From Bacillus salipaludis (lineage in GTDB: Bacteria; Bacillota; Bacilli; Bacillales_B; DSM-18226), in assembly GCF_004358205.1 (NCBI RefSeq), contig NZ_SMYO01000009.1:190023-254022 (forward strand): 64,000 nt of DNA, in the 5' to 3' direction. Both the position numbers and the translations under genes were made by a program. The notes beneath the pieces were generated by a model, which saw nothing but the letters and a program-made list of their open reading frames with translations, did not search any database and was not told the DNA's origin. Shown here piece by piece: positions 1 through 9,971 of this stretch. Position 1 is the stretch's first letter. Each line of letters begins with the position of its first letter.

Positions 1-677
1 TTTCTGATTGGACCTGCTCCATCCAAGTCGGCCGCCTCATATAGTTCATGATTAATATTCTGTAAACCTGCTAAAAATAGTATCAAATAGAGACCATAAA
101 AGGCCCAAGTGCTGGCAACCACTAATGCTGGTATTACAAAGAGAGGCTCTCCCAGCCAATTTTTTGCAGCATTTTCTAAGCCTATCGATCTTAAAAATAC
201 GTTGATGGGTCCCATATTCGGATCATAAATTTTCGACCATAAAACCCCAACAACGGCTAAAGATAGAACACTTGGCAGGTAAAAGCCTGCCCGGAAGAAA
301 GTCTTTCCTCTTTTTAACCGGCTAATTAAAACAGCCAATATTAAGGTCGGGATAACCATTAGTATTAAACTTAGGACCACCCATAACAAATTGTGTCCCA
401 GTGCCTTTAAAAATATTTTGTCACCGGTAAGTTTTAAATAGTTTTCGAGACCGATAAATTTCATCGAGGATGCGGCTCCATCCCAATCAAAAAAACTTAA
501 TCTAATGGCGTCAATCATCGGATAGAGCATAAAAATGGCATACAAAATGAGCGCTGGTGATAGAAAGGAAAGAATCATAAGGATCTTTTTAACTTTGACT
601 TTTCTTTTTCCCTTCATAACTGCGGGACTATTCTTTTGATCAATCTTTAAAGAGGATGCGGAATCAGATAAATTCAA
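1..677 (-). CDS. Carbohydrate ABC transporter permease, MalF/UgpA type (3' end outside window)
   Basis: This is one of the two membrane subunits of a sugar ABC importer. The frame begins at a TTG (675-677) preceded by GGAGGAG (684-690) and runs off the left edge, so about 225 residues are visible. After a charged N-terminus there is a first membrane segment around residues 32-55 (ILMILSFLSPALILYAIF), then the periplasmic-type stretch ending in YLKL, and further hydrophobic helices with PTLILAVLI and FYLPSVLSLAVVGVLW. This is the usual layout of binding-protein-dependent permeases. It lies downstream of the binding lipoprotein gene on the same strand, which fits an operon ordered binding protein, permease 1, and probably permease 2 beyond the window. 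The specific sugar cannot be read from the sequence. Confidence 0.9.
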   Translation of the reverse strand, partial: MNLSDSASSLKIDQKNSPAVMKGKRKVKVKKILMILSFLSPALILYAIFMLYPMIDAIRLSFFDWDGAASSMKFIGLENYLKLTGDKIFLKALGHNLLWVVLSLILMVIPTLILAVLISRLKRGKTFFRAGFYLPSVLSLAVVGVLWSKIYDPNMGPINVFLRSIGLENAAKNWLGEPLFVIPALVVASTWAFYGLYLILFLAGLQNINHELYEAADLDGAGPIR

Positions 678-732
678 TGTTTACTCCTCCTTTACGATGA
701 GGGGTTCAAAGTTTTAAACCCCTCATATTCTA

Positions 733-2085
733 TTACTTGTTTAATTTGAATCCCGCAGCACGATCCTTCTCGGCAGCTGCTTCAATATTATTCATAGCTT
801 CCTTAGGTGAGATCAAGCCACCAACCAGACCCTGTAAGTTTTGATAATAGGCCTCTTTTGCTTCCACTCCAATAAACACACTTGGATTGTAGCCAGAACC
901 ATCTGCAATTTCTTTCATAGATGTTTTTAAAACATCGCTAACCGGTTCAATTCCTTCTGATGCTTTTGAGGCAGGAACAAAATTGTAATCAGGCTTGTGT
1001 AGAACAATATCGCTATAATCCTTTGAAACGATAAAATTAAACCATTTCTCTGCTAAATCAACATCTTTCGCTTTTGTCGGAACCACCCAGGTTAACCCGA
1101 TTCCACCAACTGGTTTAGCCGTCTTTCCTTCAATAAAGGAGGGCATCATAAACATATTGACGCTTTTTTGTAAGCTTTGAGCCGCAAGGTCCGTAATTAA
1201 GTAGGTTCCCTCTGCTTCCATCGCTGCTTTTTTACCTAAAAATCTGAATTTCGAATCAGCTTGTGTTTGCGTTACAGATTCCTTGGCAATATAGCCCCTT
1301 TTCACCCAATCGTTCATCATTTCTGCTACCTTCACAATTTCCGGATCATTCCACTTTCCGTTTCCATATAAAAGATTTTCTACTTTTTCAGTACCGGCGA
1401 CAGATTCCAACATAACGCCAAACAACCATCCAATAGCGTATCCATTACGCGCTCCTACCGTAATAGGTGAGACTCCGTCCTCTTTTAATTTTTGAAGTGT
1501 TTTCAAGAATTCTTCTTTTGTTTTTGGTACCTCTAACCCGCTTTTCTGGAAGATATCTTTGTTATAGAAAATTCCAATGGCATCAATCATATGGGGTAAT
1601 TCATAAATATTTTTTTCACCAGAGATAAGATTATAAGCAAATGGGCGCAGTTTATCTTTCCAATCATTTCTTTCATACATTTTATTTAACGGTTGAATTA
1701 AATTCACATCCGATAACACAGAAACCCTGCCGGGGCCGGCATTCATGAGAATCGCATCAGGCGGATTTACTCCGGACTGCAAGAGAGTTGGCAGTTTTCC
1801 AGATTCCACTTGTACATCACCTGTGGCAATATGGACGTTAATACCAGGGTTTAGTTCTTTAAATTTCTCAACAACATCTGCCCATTGTTGTTTTTCGACA
1901 TCGTTATAGTAATTGGGAATATAGAGATCAAGCGTTTTGCCCTTCTCGGCTTTTGAACTATTACTTCCATCCTGTTTACTAGAATTGTTTTCGTTACTAG
2001 CTGTAGGAGACTGACAACCAACGATCATGGTTAACACTAAAACAACTGTTAGCACCAAAGTAAAAAAATTCCTGTAATTTTTCAC
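733..2085 (-). CDS. Extracellular solute(sugar)-binding lipoprotein of an ABC importer
   Basis: This is the surface substrate receptor for the adjacent permease. The preferred start is GTG at 2083-2085, because GGGGGAGGG sits about 8 nt upstream; an upstream TTG would place that site inside the gene. The N-terminus is a lipoprotein signal (VKNYRNFF, hydrophobic core, lipobox IVGC), followed by a Ser/Asn-rich linker. The mature part has family 1 solute-binding features: NPGINVHIATGD, the hinge region YELPHMIDAIGIFYNKDIF, and a C-terminal helix-rich end. About 450 residues is normal for the family. The divergent YesM/YesN-type two-component system next door probably controls it. Ligand not identifiable. 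Confidence 0.92.
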   Translation of the reverse strand: MKNYRNFFTLVLTVVLVLTMIVGCQSPTASNENNSSKQDGSNSSKAEKGKTLDLYIPNYYNDVEKQQWADVVEKFKELNPGINVHIATGDVQVESGKLPTLLQSGVNPPDAILMNAGPGRVSVLSDVNLIQPLNKMYERNDWKDKLRPFAYNLISGEKNIYELPHMIDAIGIFYNKDIFQKSGLEVPKTKEEFLKTLQKLKEDGVSPITVGARNGYAIGWLFGVMLESVAGTEKVENLLYGNGKWNDPEIVKVAEMMNDWVKRGYIAKESVTQTQADSKFRFLGKKAAMEAEGTYLITDLAAQSLQKSVNMFMMPSFIEGKTAKPVGGIGLTWVVPTKAKDVDLAEKWFNFIVSKDYSDIVLHKPDYNFVPASKASEGIEPVSDVLKTSMKEIADGSGYNPSVFIGVEAKEAYYQNLQGLVGGLISPKEAMNNIEAAAEKDRAAGFKLNK

Positions 2086-2316
2086 CTTTTGACCCTCCCC
2101 CAAACATCTACCTATGAATTTTTTAGTTTTTTACCGAAAAAGAATTTTACTTTTTATCCTCCCTTCGTTATTCTAAAAATAGCAAACTTGAACTTATTGA
2201 TAATTATAATTTTTTTAAATAATTAAACAACGGGATAAATCGTAGGAAAAAAGGGACATTTCGTGGATAGCAAAAAAACTAAAGTAATCTATTAAAAAGG
2301 AGGAAAATTTGACCAA

Positions 2317-4095
2317 ATGAGGTTTTTAAACTCCATCTTCTTTAAACTCATTATTTCCTTTATACTCATCTCAGTTATTCCCCTTTCTTTGGTTGGATGG
2401 ATTACATTTAACAAATATTCACAAAGCCTCTATGAAAATTTGCAGTATCATGCAAATTATATTTTAAGTCAGAAAATGAAAGCGCTTAATACTTTTTTAT
2501 TTGATTTAGAAAGAATGCAATCTGGAATAAAGAGCAGCGCAGTATTTTCACAATTTCTAGCAAACCAAGATCCTACTCTGCATCCACAGTTCTACTTAAA
2601 ACTTGATGCTCTGATGGAAAGTATTCAAACGATCCGCCCGGAAACAGTTGGTATAACCATTATTAGTAATAACGGTTTTGTTTACAATTACGGTTATTCC
2701 CTTAATATGAATTTTACAAAAGACAATTTTAATAACCTTCCCTGGTTAAAAGATATAGAAAAAAATAACCTGAACCCTCTTATTACGAATCTACACACCA
2801 GAACCTATTCCAATCTAGATAAAAATCAAAAGGTATATTCCTATGTTCAAAAGGTTTGGGATCGAAATCTAAGAAGTTACGGCTATATGGTGATTGATTT
2901 TAAGCCTGAATTACTCGAATACATATTAAATAATGAACTAGATTCCGAAACTTCATCCGGAACATTTATATATAACAATCAAGGCTTTGTCTTAGCACCG
3001 GCACGCTTAGCTCATATCTCCTTTGACTCCGTACAAAAACAAAAAAATGGGTCAACTATCCATACCAAAGACCATAAGAGCTATCTGCTTTTTAAACAAT
3101 ATAATCCTACAACGAAGTGGTATGTAGCAGAATATTTCGAAGCAAATGATTTTTATAAGCCAGTCACACAAGTGAAATGGATCGTATGGATGATCACCAT
3201 TACAAGTGTAATCGTTTGTTTATTATCAGCTATGTTCATCTCCCATAGAATATCCAAACCGATTAAGATATTGCAGAGAGTGATGTCCAAGGTTAAAAAC
3301 GGTAACCTTAATCAAAAATTTATCGTTAAATCGAAGGACGAAATTGGTGAACTCGGACAAGGATTTAATGAAATGATTGTCCAGATTAATAGGTTAGTCC
3401 AATCAGTGGCTGAGGAAGAGAAATTAAAAAAAGCTGCAGAAATCACCGCACTTCAACTGCAGATTAATCCCCATTTCCTTTATAACACACTGGAATCGAT
3501 AAACTCACTGGCACGAATGAAGAAGGAACACGAAATTAGTCATTTAATTGTTCTTTTAGGAAGATTATTACGTTTAAGTATCAGCTCTTTTGAAGAGAAA
3601 ATCCCCATACATCAAGAAGTTATGTACCTCGAAAGTTATTTGGAAATTCAAAAGATCAGAATGCGCTATCCCCTTGAATATTCAATAGTAATGAATGATG
3701 ATATAAAATTCTGTCTAACTGTAAAACTGATTCTCCAACCGATTGTGGAGAATGCCATCATACACGGAATCGACCCTTTAAGATCCTTCGGGAAACTAAT
3801 TATTAAGGGAAAACAGGTAGATGAGAATATCATCTTCACCGTTACAGATAATGGAAAAGGCATAGAGCCAGACAATCTCCAACAATTACAGGACCGGCTA
3901 AAAAATAATTCAGAGGATTTATCTAAGTATAAAAAGAAAATTGGTTTATACAATGTTCAAACTAGGATTCAATCACATTACGGAAATAACTATGGAATCA
4001 GGATCGAAAGCAAATTAAACAAAGGTACAACCATCACGGTAAAAATCCCTAAAGAGGTGAATTCAGATTATGAGAAAAATGTTAATTGTGGATGA
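2317..4095 (+). CDS. YesM-type sensor histidine kinase
   Basis: This is the membrane sensor kinase of a two-component system. It has an N-terminal membrane helix (about residues 8-28), a large extracellular Cache-like sensor region (about 30-285) and a second membrane helix (about 287-310). A HAMP linker (SHRISKPIKIL...KDEIGELGQGF) follows, then a His_kinase block with the phospho-accepting His in LQINPHFLYNTLESI, and an HATPase domain with N-box PIVENAIIHG and G-box DNGKGI. At 592 residues it is the usual size. Its 3' end overlaps the regulator gene by 26 bp, so the pair is translationally linked. It is divergent from the sugar ABC genes, which suggests it senses the sugar or cell-surface status and controls uptake. 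GGAGGA lies about 13 nt before the ATG. Confidence 0.93.
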   Translation: MRFLNSIFFKLIISFILISVIPLSLVGWITFNKYSQSLYENLQYHANYILSQKMKALNTFLFDLERMQSGIKSSAVFSQFLANQDPTLHPQFYLKLDALMESIQTIRPETVGITIISNNGFVYNYGYSLNMNFTKDNFNNLPWLKDIEKNNLNPLITNLHTRTYSNLDKNQKVYSYVQKVWDRNLRSYGYMVIDFKPELLEYILNNELDSETSSGTFIYNNQGFVLAPARLAHISFDSVQKQKNGSTIHTKDHKSYLLFKQYNPTTKWYVAEYFEANDFYKPVTQVKWIVWMITITSVIVCLLSAMFISHRISKPIKILQRVMSKVKNGNLNQKFIVKSKDEIGELGQGFNEMIVQINRLVQSVAEEEKLKKAAEITALQLQINPHFLYNTLESINSLARMKKEHEISHLIVLLGRLLRLSISSFEEKIPIHQEVMYLESYLEIQKIRMRYPLEYSIVMNDDIKFCLTVKLILQPIVENAIIHGIDPLRSFGKLIIKGKQVDENIIFTVTDNGKGIEPDNLQQLQDRLKNNSEDLSKYKKKIGLYNVQTRIQSHYGNNYGIRIESKLNKGTTITVKIPKEVNSDYEKNVNCG

Positions 4096-4816
4096 CGATT
4101 GGTTAATCTCCAGCAGTTTAATGGCAATGGATGAATGGAATGAGCGGAATATTGACGTGATTGGAACAGCAGAAAATGGAACCGAAGCATTGTACTGGTT
4201 GGAAAACGAAAAAATAGACATGATTTTAACAGACATTCGAATGCCAAATATGGACGGCCTTGAATTAACCAAACATATCTACGAAAATTCCCCCAGAATT
4301 CAGGTCATTATTATGAGTGGTTATGAGGAATTTACCTATGCTCATAATGCACTGAAATATAATGCAAGGGGTTATATATTAAAACCAATCGATACGGATG
4401 AATTATTTGAAGTGATTGATAAGATTCAAAAGGAAACAGAAATTAAGAGCCAAGATTCTCCTTTGAATGAGGAAAAATCTGCTTCCTATCATGAAAGATT
4501 AGTTTTGAGTGCCAAATCCTACATAAACGCAAACTATATGAAAACGATTTCTTTAAAAGATGTTGCGAAGCGTGTTCACCTAACAGAGCATTACTTCGGA
4601 CAAATTTTCAAAGCTACAACGAACGAATCCTTCAATCAATTTCTTACCCGAGTAAGAATGGAAAAAGCCTGTCACCTGTTGAAAAATCCGAACCTTAAAT
4701 ATTATCAAATCAGCCAGCAAGTGGGATATACTGACCCTAAATATTTCACTAAAATGTTTCAGAAGTCATATGGATCAACACCGCGGGAATATAGGAATCG
4801 AATATTTCATTCTTAA
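4070..4816 (+). CDS. YesN-type response regulator with AraC DNA-binding domain
   Basis: This is the cytoplasmic partner of the kinase just upstream. The N-terminal receiver domain (about 1-120) shows the acidic pair in MLIVDDDW, the phospho-acceptor Asp in MILTDIRMPNMDG, and the conserved Lys in ILKPIDTDEL. The C-terminal AraC/XylS helix-turn-helix domain (about 145-248) contains VAKRVHLTEHYFGQIFK and the second helix-turn-helix ISQQVGYTDPKYFTKMF. At 248 residues it is a little shorter than YesN itself, because the linker between the domains is short. The start lies inside the kinase gene with GAGGTG upstream. Likely targets are the divergent ABC sugar genes. Confidence 0.93.
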   Translation: MRKMLIVDDDWLISSSLMAMDEWNERNIDVIGTAENGTEALYWLENEKIDMILTDIRMPNMDGLELTKHIYENSPRIQVIIMSGYEEFTYAHNALKYNARGYILKPIDTDELFEVIDKIQKETEIKSQDSPLNEEKSASYHERLVLSAKSYINANYMKTISLKDVAKRVHLTEHYFGQIFKATTNESFNQFLTRVRMEKACHLLKNPNLKYYQISQQVGYTDPKYFTKMFQKSYGSTPREYRNRIFHS

Positions 4817-4951
4817 GTGTTAGAAATAATTTGACTTATTCAAAGTCCCATAAGATCATATCCGAAGGGGTTTTCCGTAAAGTTGAAAAAAATATCGTAT
4901 TATGTGTTAAATTGAATACTTTTTCAAAGGTATGAATTTTTGACGTATAAA

Positions 4952-4983
4952 AAATCCTCGAATCCTACTGGATCCGAGGATTT
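4952..4983. terminator. Bidirectional hairpin between response regulator and germination operon
   Basis: AAATCCTCG (4952-4960) pairs with CGAGGATTT (4975-4983), and the inner ATCC/GGAT extends the stem. A/T tracts on both sides let it serve either convergent unit: the response regulator on the plus strand, or the germination operon on the minus strand. The rest of 4817-5150 shows no gene. Confidence 0.65.
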
Positions 4984-5150
4984 CTTGCCTTCCCCACGAA
5001 ATGACCATGCAGATGTTGTTGTTTCACCTGGTAGATGTAAACTTCCAAAAATATCTAAAGTGATAAAAACACTCGCTTTTAAAAGAGGCCATTGAAAAGT
5101 TGGCCAAAACCAGGAAAAGCAATAATCTATTCTGTTTTACAATATTAAAA

Positions 5151-6260
5151 CTAATTTACCCCTACACTCTTGGCTTTTTTAAAGGCTTGTAAGATGAGAA
5201 TAAACAAAAACAAAATTGGTATATAAATATATAGAAAGCTGGATGAGACAAATCTAATGAAAGTCCCCATTTCCTCAACTTCCACTTTACTTTTGACGTT
5301 AATAACCATGAAATGAACGATAATAATGGATATCCATAAAGACATTCTAGGTTTAAATTTAAACGATTCTTTCAAAACTCGAATCGCCCCCCACAATGCC
5401 ATACAACAAGGGGGAAGGACCACTAAGAGCCATAAAAAAATAAAGATATATTCAAATCTTTCGATAAATGGAAAGCGGATAATTTTTGACATCATGAGGG
5501 TGGGCCAAGTAACATGTTCAAGCTGCCCATGACTAAAATAAACAAATGAAATGATGGTAATAAATAAATATAAAATGGTTGTATACGCTTGTGAAATGTG
5601 TGCCCATTTTTGGGAATTTTGATTATCTTTAATAAAAGGATAATAAATAAGTAAAAATTCTGGTCCTGAGTACATTAGAATACTTTCTTTTGCCGATACA
5701 AAATAGTCACTTAAACTGTGATTAAAAACGGGTAATAAATTCGTCCAGTAGGCATATTGGAATGGAAAATATACCGTTAACAGAAGGAGCGAAGGGATGA
5801 TCATCCCCCAAAAACAAATACCGGTAATAACCCTAAAGCCTCCAACAACTAAGTATGAAATCACAAAAATCATAGTAAGTGATAAAAACCAAATAGGGGT
5901 ATAAGGAAAAACCCAAGTAACCAGAACGGATAAATAGGACCTAATTATCGTTGAAATAATTAAAAGCATATATCCATAAAAGAAAATATTTAATACGTTT
6001 CCTAGCCATCTCCCAAATAATTGTTGATGTAAAGACATAATATCTCCATTATTTGATTTCTTTAATAAGAAATACAGTAGCCAAATAATGAGATGAAAAC
6101 TGATTCCAACCAATAGAATTGAAACCCATGCATCCTGTTCTGCTCCCTTTATTATTTTACCTTGAAAATTCAACAAGCCTACACCGGATTGGGTACTGTG
6201 AATCAGAAAAAATAAAAAAAAAGGAGAAACTGTCAAACTTTTATTTAATTGTTTACTCAT
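5151..6260 (-). CDS. Spore germination permease, GerB family (Ger(x)B)
   Basis: This is the integral membrane subunit of a spore germinant receptor, located in the spore inner membrane. At 369 residues it has about ten hydrophobic helices and the Spore_permease (APC-like) pattern: an N-terminal FFLFFLIHSTQSGVGLL with a broken first helix, and later YSGPEFLLIYYPFIKD. In the family this subunit helps recognise the germinant (amino acid, sugar or nucleoside). AAGGTGAT precedes the ATG. It is the last gene of the three-gene order A-C-B, 18 bp after the GerC-type gene. Confidence 0.93.
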   Translation of the reverse strand: MSKQLNKSLTVSPFFLFFLIHSTQSGVGLLNFQGKIIKGAEQDAWVSILLVGISFHLIIWLLYFLLKKSNNGDIMSLHQQLFGRWLGNVLNIFFYGYMLLIISTIIRSYLSVLVTWVFPYTPIWFLSLTMIFVISYLVVGGFRVITGICFWGMIIPSLLLLTVYFPFQYAYWTNLLPVFNHSLSDYFVSAKESILMYSGPEFLLIYYPFIKDNQNSQKWAHISQAYTTILYLFITIISFVYFSHGQLEHVTWPTLMMSKIIRFPFIERFEYIFIFLWLLVVLPPCCMALWGAIRVLKESFKFKPRMSLWISIIIVHFMVINVKSKVEVEEMGTFIRFVSSSFLYIYIPILFLFILILQAFKKAKSVGVN

Positions 6261-6278
6261 GGTTAATCACCTTTTTTT

Positions 6279-7388
6279 TCATTCGCCAATCCCTGCTTGA
6301 GATAGTTCTATTTTTAAATTTATATCCAATGAAATAGTTGGGTACACCTTTTCATAAAACTCCTTTTCGTTCCATTTTTTTGAATTCGCTCTTGCAAAGT
6401 CACCTATACCTAATGGATCGACTTGATGCATTTGGAATTTTACGAATAGCTTTTCAAAATCCTTTTTCATTTGTTTTTCCAATTGCTTTTTTAATAATAG
6501 GTTATTTTGTTTTTTCCTTAAATCTAGCCAATCTGGAAAATCCTTTACCATTCCGTTTAGTGTTATATTGAATGTTACTTTTGATTTCGAACCTTTGTTA
6601 ATAATTGATTTTTTGTTTTTTCCATATAAAATGGCTAAAATTACTGAATCCTCCGACTGCCCCTTATGTATGTTAAATTCTGTCTGCCCTCTAATCACTC
6701 TTCCTCTTAATATTTTGTATAAAAAGCTTTCTTTTTGATTTAAGATAAGTCCTAGTCTGTCTTTTTTTAACACTGCTAGCCCGTTTACCTCAATGTTACC
6801 CTTTTGATTAATCTTTAAATAAGGTAAGGAGGGGTCTCTTCCGTCTCCATAGAAATCAAATAAAAAACTTTGCAAAGTTGGAATTGGTACATTTTGAGTT
6901 CGATAATTTTGTTCAATCATTTTATAAGGATAATTGCTGTTTCTATCTTTATTTTTCATTAAAATTTCTTCTGCTGTTTCTTCAGAAACAGCCACTAACA
7001 TATTGCTTCCAATCAAAGGATCCCTGCAAACAGTCTTAACAAAATAAGACACCCCATTTTCAGCTAATTCTTTACCAAAGATTACAAGGTTCAACTTTCC
7101 AATTTCTAGCGGTTTAGGAGATTGTGCATTGATAGATTGTTTTATTAAATGGGATTTCCTTCCTTTTCCCTGTAAAATAGAGCTCCCACCTTCTTTTTCA
7201 TCTCCCGTATAATCAGAATAAAGCGCAGTTCCAACATATTGGTTATCAACTTTGTCAAAACCTAATACTTTAGGAAGTTGCACATCATCTATAATTTTTT
7301 GCCGTGGAAAAGAGCAGCCAGGAATAATCAAAATGAGAGGCAAAAGAGCACAAAAATACCTTATATTTTTTCGCTTTTGACTATTCAT
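6279..7388 (-). CDS. Spore germination lipoprotein, GerC family (Ger(x)C)
   Basis: This is the lipoprotein subunit of the germinant receptor. The N-terminus NSQKRKNIRYF, a hydrophobic core and the lipobox IIPGC mark it for lipid attachment. The remaining about 345 residues match the GerC pattern, with LPKVLGFDKVDN near the start and a C-terminal domain containing QVDPLGIGDFARANSKKWNE. I place the start at the ATG ending at 7388; another ATG four codons upstream is possible. The gene overlaps the end of the GerA-type gene by about 8-20 bp, so the subunits are probably made in a coupled manner. Confidence 0.92.
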   Translation of the reverse strand: MNSQKRKNIRYFCALLPLILIIPGCSFPRQKIIDDVQLPKVLGFDKVDNQYVGTALYSDYTGDEKEGGSSILQGKGRKSHLIKQSINAQSPKPLEIGKLNLVIFGKELAENGVSYFVKTVCRDPLIGSNMLVAVSEETAEEILMKNKDRNSNYPYKMIEQNYRTQNVPIPTLQSFLFDFYGDGRDPSLPYLKINQKGNIEVNGLAVLKKDRLGLILNQKESFLYKILRGRVIRGQTEFNIHKGQSEDSVILAILYGKNKKSIINKGSKSKVTFNITLNGMVKDFPDWLDLRKKQNNLLLKKQLEKQMKKDFEKLFVKFQMHQVDPLGIGDFARANSKKWNEKEFYEKVYPTISLDINLKIELSQAGIGE

Positions 7389-8892
7389 TATTAATATCAT
7401 CCTTATCTTGATTTGGTGTATATCTTTTAAGTGAAAGAGGTCTTAAAAATCTGCTTCGTGTCGTTGTAAACTGATAGGATGATCGAATAAAACTGTCGCG
7501 AAAGTTCTTTATTCTAAAAGGAAATAGAGGTACCATATATGGATTTCCCAAGGATTTAAGTTTTAATAAATGTCCTAACAGAAGAACAAATCCTATTATA
7601 ATTCCAAAGCCGCCCAAAAATGCTGCAAGTAAAATTAGTGGAAACCGGATGAGACGAATTGCATTTGACATTTTAAAGATTGGAGTTGTGAAAGAAGCAA
7701 GTGCAGATGATGAAACAATAATAAGTAAAATATTACTTGTTAGAGCAGCTTGGACAGATGCCTGACCGATAACAATACCACCTACAATACCCAGTGTTTG
7801 CCCAATTTTTGTCGGTAAGCGTGCCCCCGCCTCTCTCAACAATTCAATGGTAATTTCCAAAAAAATCGCTTCCCATACCGGAGGAAATGGAACATGAGCT
7901 CTTGAGCTAATAAGGGGTTGCAATAAATCATCAGGTACAACTTCATAATGAAAGGTTAAAATTGCTACATATATAGGTGTAGCAAACAGAGAGAAAATAA
8001 CACTAATAATACGAATGATTCGAAAAAACGACCCGAGTACCCAATTAAGATAATAGTCTTCTGGAGAAATGAAAAAATCTAATATCGTTGTTGGTCCTGT
8101 AACAATGTAAGGTGACCCATTCGATAAGATTGCAACTTGTCCTGATATCATTGCATATAAAACCCTGTCAATCCGTTCAGTAGATAAAAAAATAGGAAAG
8201 GGGGTATTTGAATGATCTGAAATCATTTGATCAATTTGGGAATTATCGAAAATAACATCAAAATTAATATCCTTCAGTCGCTGTCGAACCGTTTGAATAT
8301 ATTCCGGATTAGTAATTCCATCCAAATAGGCAATGACTACTTCCGTTTTAGACATTGAACCAATTTTTATTTCCTCAAAAACTAATTCTGTAACGGCCAT
8401 TTGCTTTCTTAATAAATGAAGATTCGTACTAATATTTTCTACAAAACCAACTTTTGGACCAATAACACTAAATTCATTCTCTGTATCATTATTCTCTCGA
8501 TAACCTAGATTTGCATTATCAATATTTATGGTCAAAAAATATTGGTTGGAATCCTTTAATTGAACAATAACATATCCTTTAATTAGTTTTTCTTCGACAT
8601 CTAAGGGATTGGTTGTTACTATGACATTCTCAAAAGGAATAAACTTTTTTATATCATTAATTTCCCTAATTTTCTCAATATGTTCTTGAATTGCTGGGAG
8701 AAGAAGGTTATTTATTTTCTTTGGATCAACCATACTTTTATAGTAACTAATTGTAATACCCTGTTCTTCAGATAATGAAAATTGATGGAAATCACTTGAT
8801 TTAGCAGCTTGTTGAAAAATCATTTTTATTGATTTTGTCCCGTTCTCTGGTTCCTGACTATTTTTAAATCTTTCTAAAAACTTGAAATACAT
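7381..8892 (-). CDS. Spore germination protein, GerA family (Ger(x)A)
   Basis: This is the GerA-type subunit of the germinant receptor. It has a large N-terminal hydrophilic region (about 1-290) followed by a membrane region of five or so helices (about 290-460) with family signatures such as HYEVVPDDLLQPLISSRA and LREAGARLPTKIGQTLGIVGG. GerA N-terminal domains are known to assemble oligomeric channels in the spore membrane. 503 residues is the normal length. AGGTGAT lies before the ATG. It is the first gene of the operon, so a forespore promoter is expected just upstream, but I could not identify a convincing sigma-G box. Confidence 0.94.
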   Translation of the reverse strand: MYFKFLERFKNSQEPENGTKSIKMIFQQAAKSSDFHQFSLSEEQGITISYYKSMVDPKKINNLLLPAIQEHIEKIREINDIKKFIPFENVIVTTNPLDVEEKLIKGYVIVQLKDSNQYFLTINIDNANLGYRENNDTENEFSVIGPKVGFVENISTNLHLLRKQMAVTELVFEEIKIGSMSKTEVVIAYLDGITNPEYIQTVRQRLKDINFDVIFDNSQIDQMISDHSNTPFPIFLSTERIDRVLYAMISGQVAILSNGSPYIVTGPTTILDFFISPEDYYLNWVLGSFFRIIRIISVIFSLFATPIYVAILTFHYEVVPDDLLQPLISSRAHVPFPPVWEAIFLEITIELLREAGARLPTKIGQTLGIVGGIVIGQASVQAALTSNILLIIVSSSALASFTTPIFKMSNAIRLIRFPLILLAAFLGGFGIIIGFVLLLGHLLKLKSLGNPYMVPLFPFRIKNFRDSFIRSSYQFTTTRSRFLRPLSLKRYTPNQDKDDINNE

Positions 8893-9371
8893 TTATATCA
8901 CCTGAATGGACTTTTACATTTTTTTAAAATTTGTCGTGTGATAAACCATGAACACTCTAAAAAATAAAAAATCACACCTTTTTATGAATTTCACAATGAT
9001 TAATATGCCCTTACATTTAAATTAAATTCCCTATATTTCTCCCCTTCGCCATTATTCACCAGCAAAAAAATTGAAAATAGACAATATGAAAAAGTATTAT
9101 TTACTTAAATTAAAAAAAATCCCTCTTAAGGAATTTAGAAAGAATATTAGAATTCAAGTGATCTACCCACACATTATAAATTAAAGAATTTTGCTGTGGA
9201 ATCGAGGCGTGGTCATAATGATATGAAATATCACCCAAAAAGCTAGTCTAATTGTAGTCATTCTGTCTTTAACCATAAAAAATAATCCATCCTTGAGTGA
9301 GTTCGGGTGGATTATTTCATCATCTTGCAGATTCCTGTATATGTTTAGTTGTTCTTAAACCGACCACTATA
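8893..9371. other. Gap without a supported gene
   Basis: This AT-rich gap separates the germination operon from a small membrane gene. The only clear structure is a hairpin at 9280-9317. A short open stretch on the plus strand around 9155-9250 reads like protein (LPTHYKLKNFAVESRRG) but has no start and no ribosome site, so it may be a gene scrap. Confidence 0.5.
9280..9317. terminator. Terminator hairpin
   Basis: AAATAATCCATCC (9280-9292) pairs with GGGTGGATTATTT (9305-9317) through one G-T pair. Flanking A and T tracts allow termination in either direction. It most plausibly ends the small minus-strand gene at 9372-9605. Confidence 0.7.
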
Positions 9372-9605
9372 TTAAGTCGTGCGTTTTTTTTCTCTCCTTT
9401 TATATATCCATTCCGCAATAAATCCAACTACAAAACCAAACATAATTGGATTCAATGAACCATCGAAGGTAAATCCGCCATTTGAGGTTTCCTCAAAATT
9501 GAACCAACTTAGTGATTCAATATTATACAAATGACCGCAAAAGTATAATACAGACGTTGTAACGATAAATACAATGGTTGGAATCCAAAAAGTTTTCTTT
9601 ATCAT
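9372..9605 (-). CDS. Small two-helix membrane protein, unknown function
   Basis: I do not recognise a family. The 77-residue product has one hydrophobic helix near the N-terminus (WIPTIVFIVTTSVLYFCG), a polar middle with NFEETSNGGFTFDG, a second helix (PIMFGFVVGFIAEWI) and a basic tail YKRREKKRTT. A strong site AAGGGGGT lies just before the ATG, and a terminator follows, so it looks like a genuine single-gene unit. Confidence 0.65.
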   Translation of the reverse strand: MIKKTFWIPTIVFIVTTSVLYFCGHLYNIESLSWFNFEETSNGGFTFDGSLNPIMFGFVVGFIAEWIYKRREKKRTT

Positions 9606-9691
9606 ACAGATACCCCCTTTATAGGATTTTATTGTAAGTTAATTGAAGTCAATTATAGTTTATTATAATCCAGCAGCAATATTTACAAAAT

Positions 9692-9746
9692 CAGCGTTTA
9701 AATAAATCGTCAGAACCGTTTCCCACTCTTGGTCGGTTTGTCATTC
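9692..9746 (-). repeat. Dispersed repeat, copy 1 (decayed small reading frame)
   Basis: This stretch matches 32733-32786 over about 55 bp; the shared core includes TTGGTC, one variable base, then GTTTGTCATTCT. Read on the minus strand, both copies encode the same peptide start ([M/V]G[K/N]GS[N/D]DLF). In this copy the frame is broken after about ten codons, so it appears to be a remnant of the same small gene. Confidence 0.55.
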
Positions 9747-9971
9747 TAGGTGCTGCCGGTATTTTGTAAGATTTTGCAAAATGGTAGAAAAAAATAATAA
9801 AAGCGATAGCAAAAAAGTCTTAAAGGAAGAATTTATGTAGGTATTAGAAGGATAGGTAAGAAAGGAATTCATGAATAAACAAATAAAGATAATAAATTTA
9901 CCATAAGAAATTAGAGCATTTACTTCATAAAAAATATTGCTAAACCAAACTTGTAAAGAGTTCAAAATGAA

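Noticed and set aside
8893..8960. Sigma-G promoter for the germination operon
   Set aside because: No pair of hexamers with acceptable match and spacing was found upstream of the GerA-type gene.
9741..9965. 74-residue minus-strand reading frame with hydrophobic stretches
   Set aside because: No ribosome site, low-complexity AT-rich text and overlap with the dispersed repeat edge; likely chance.
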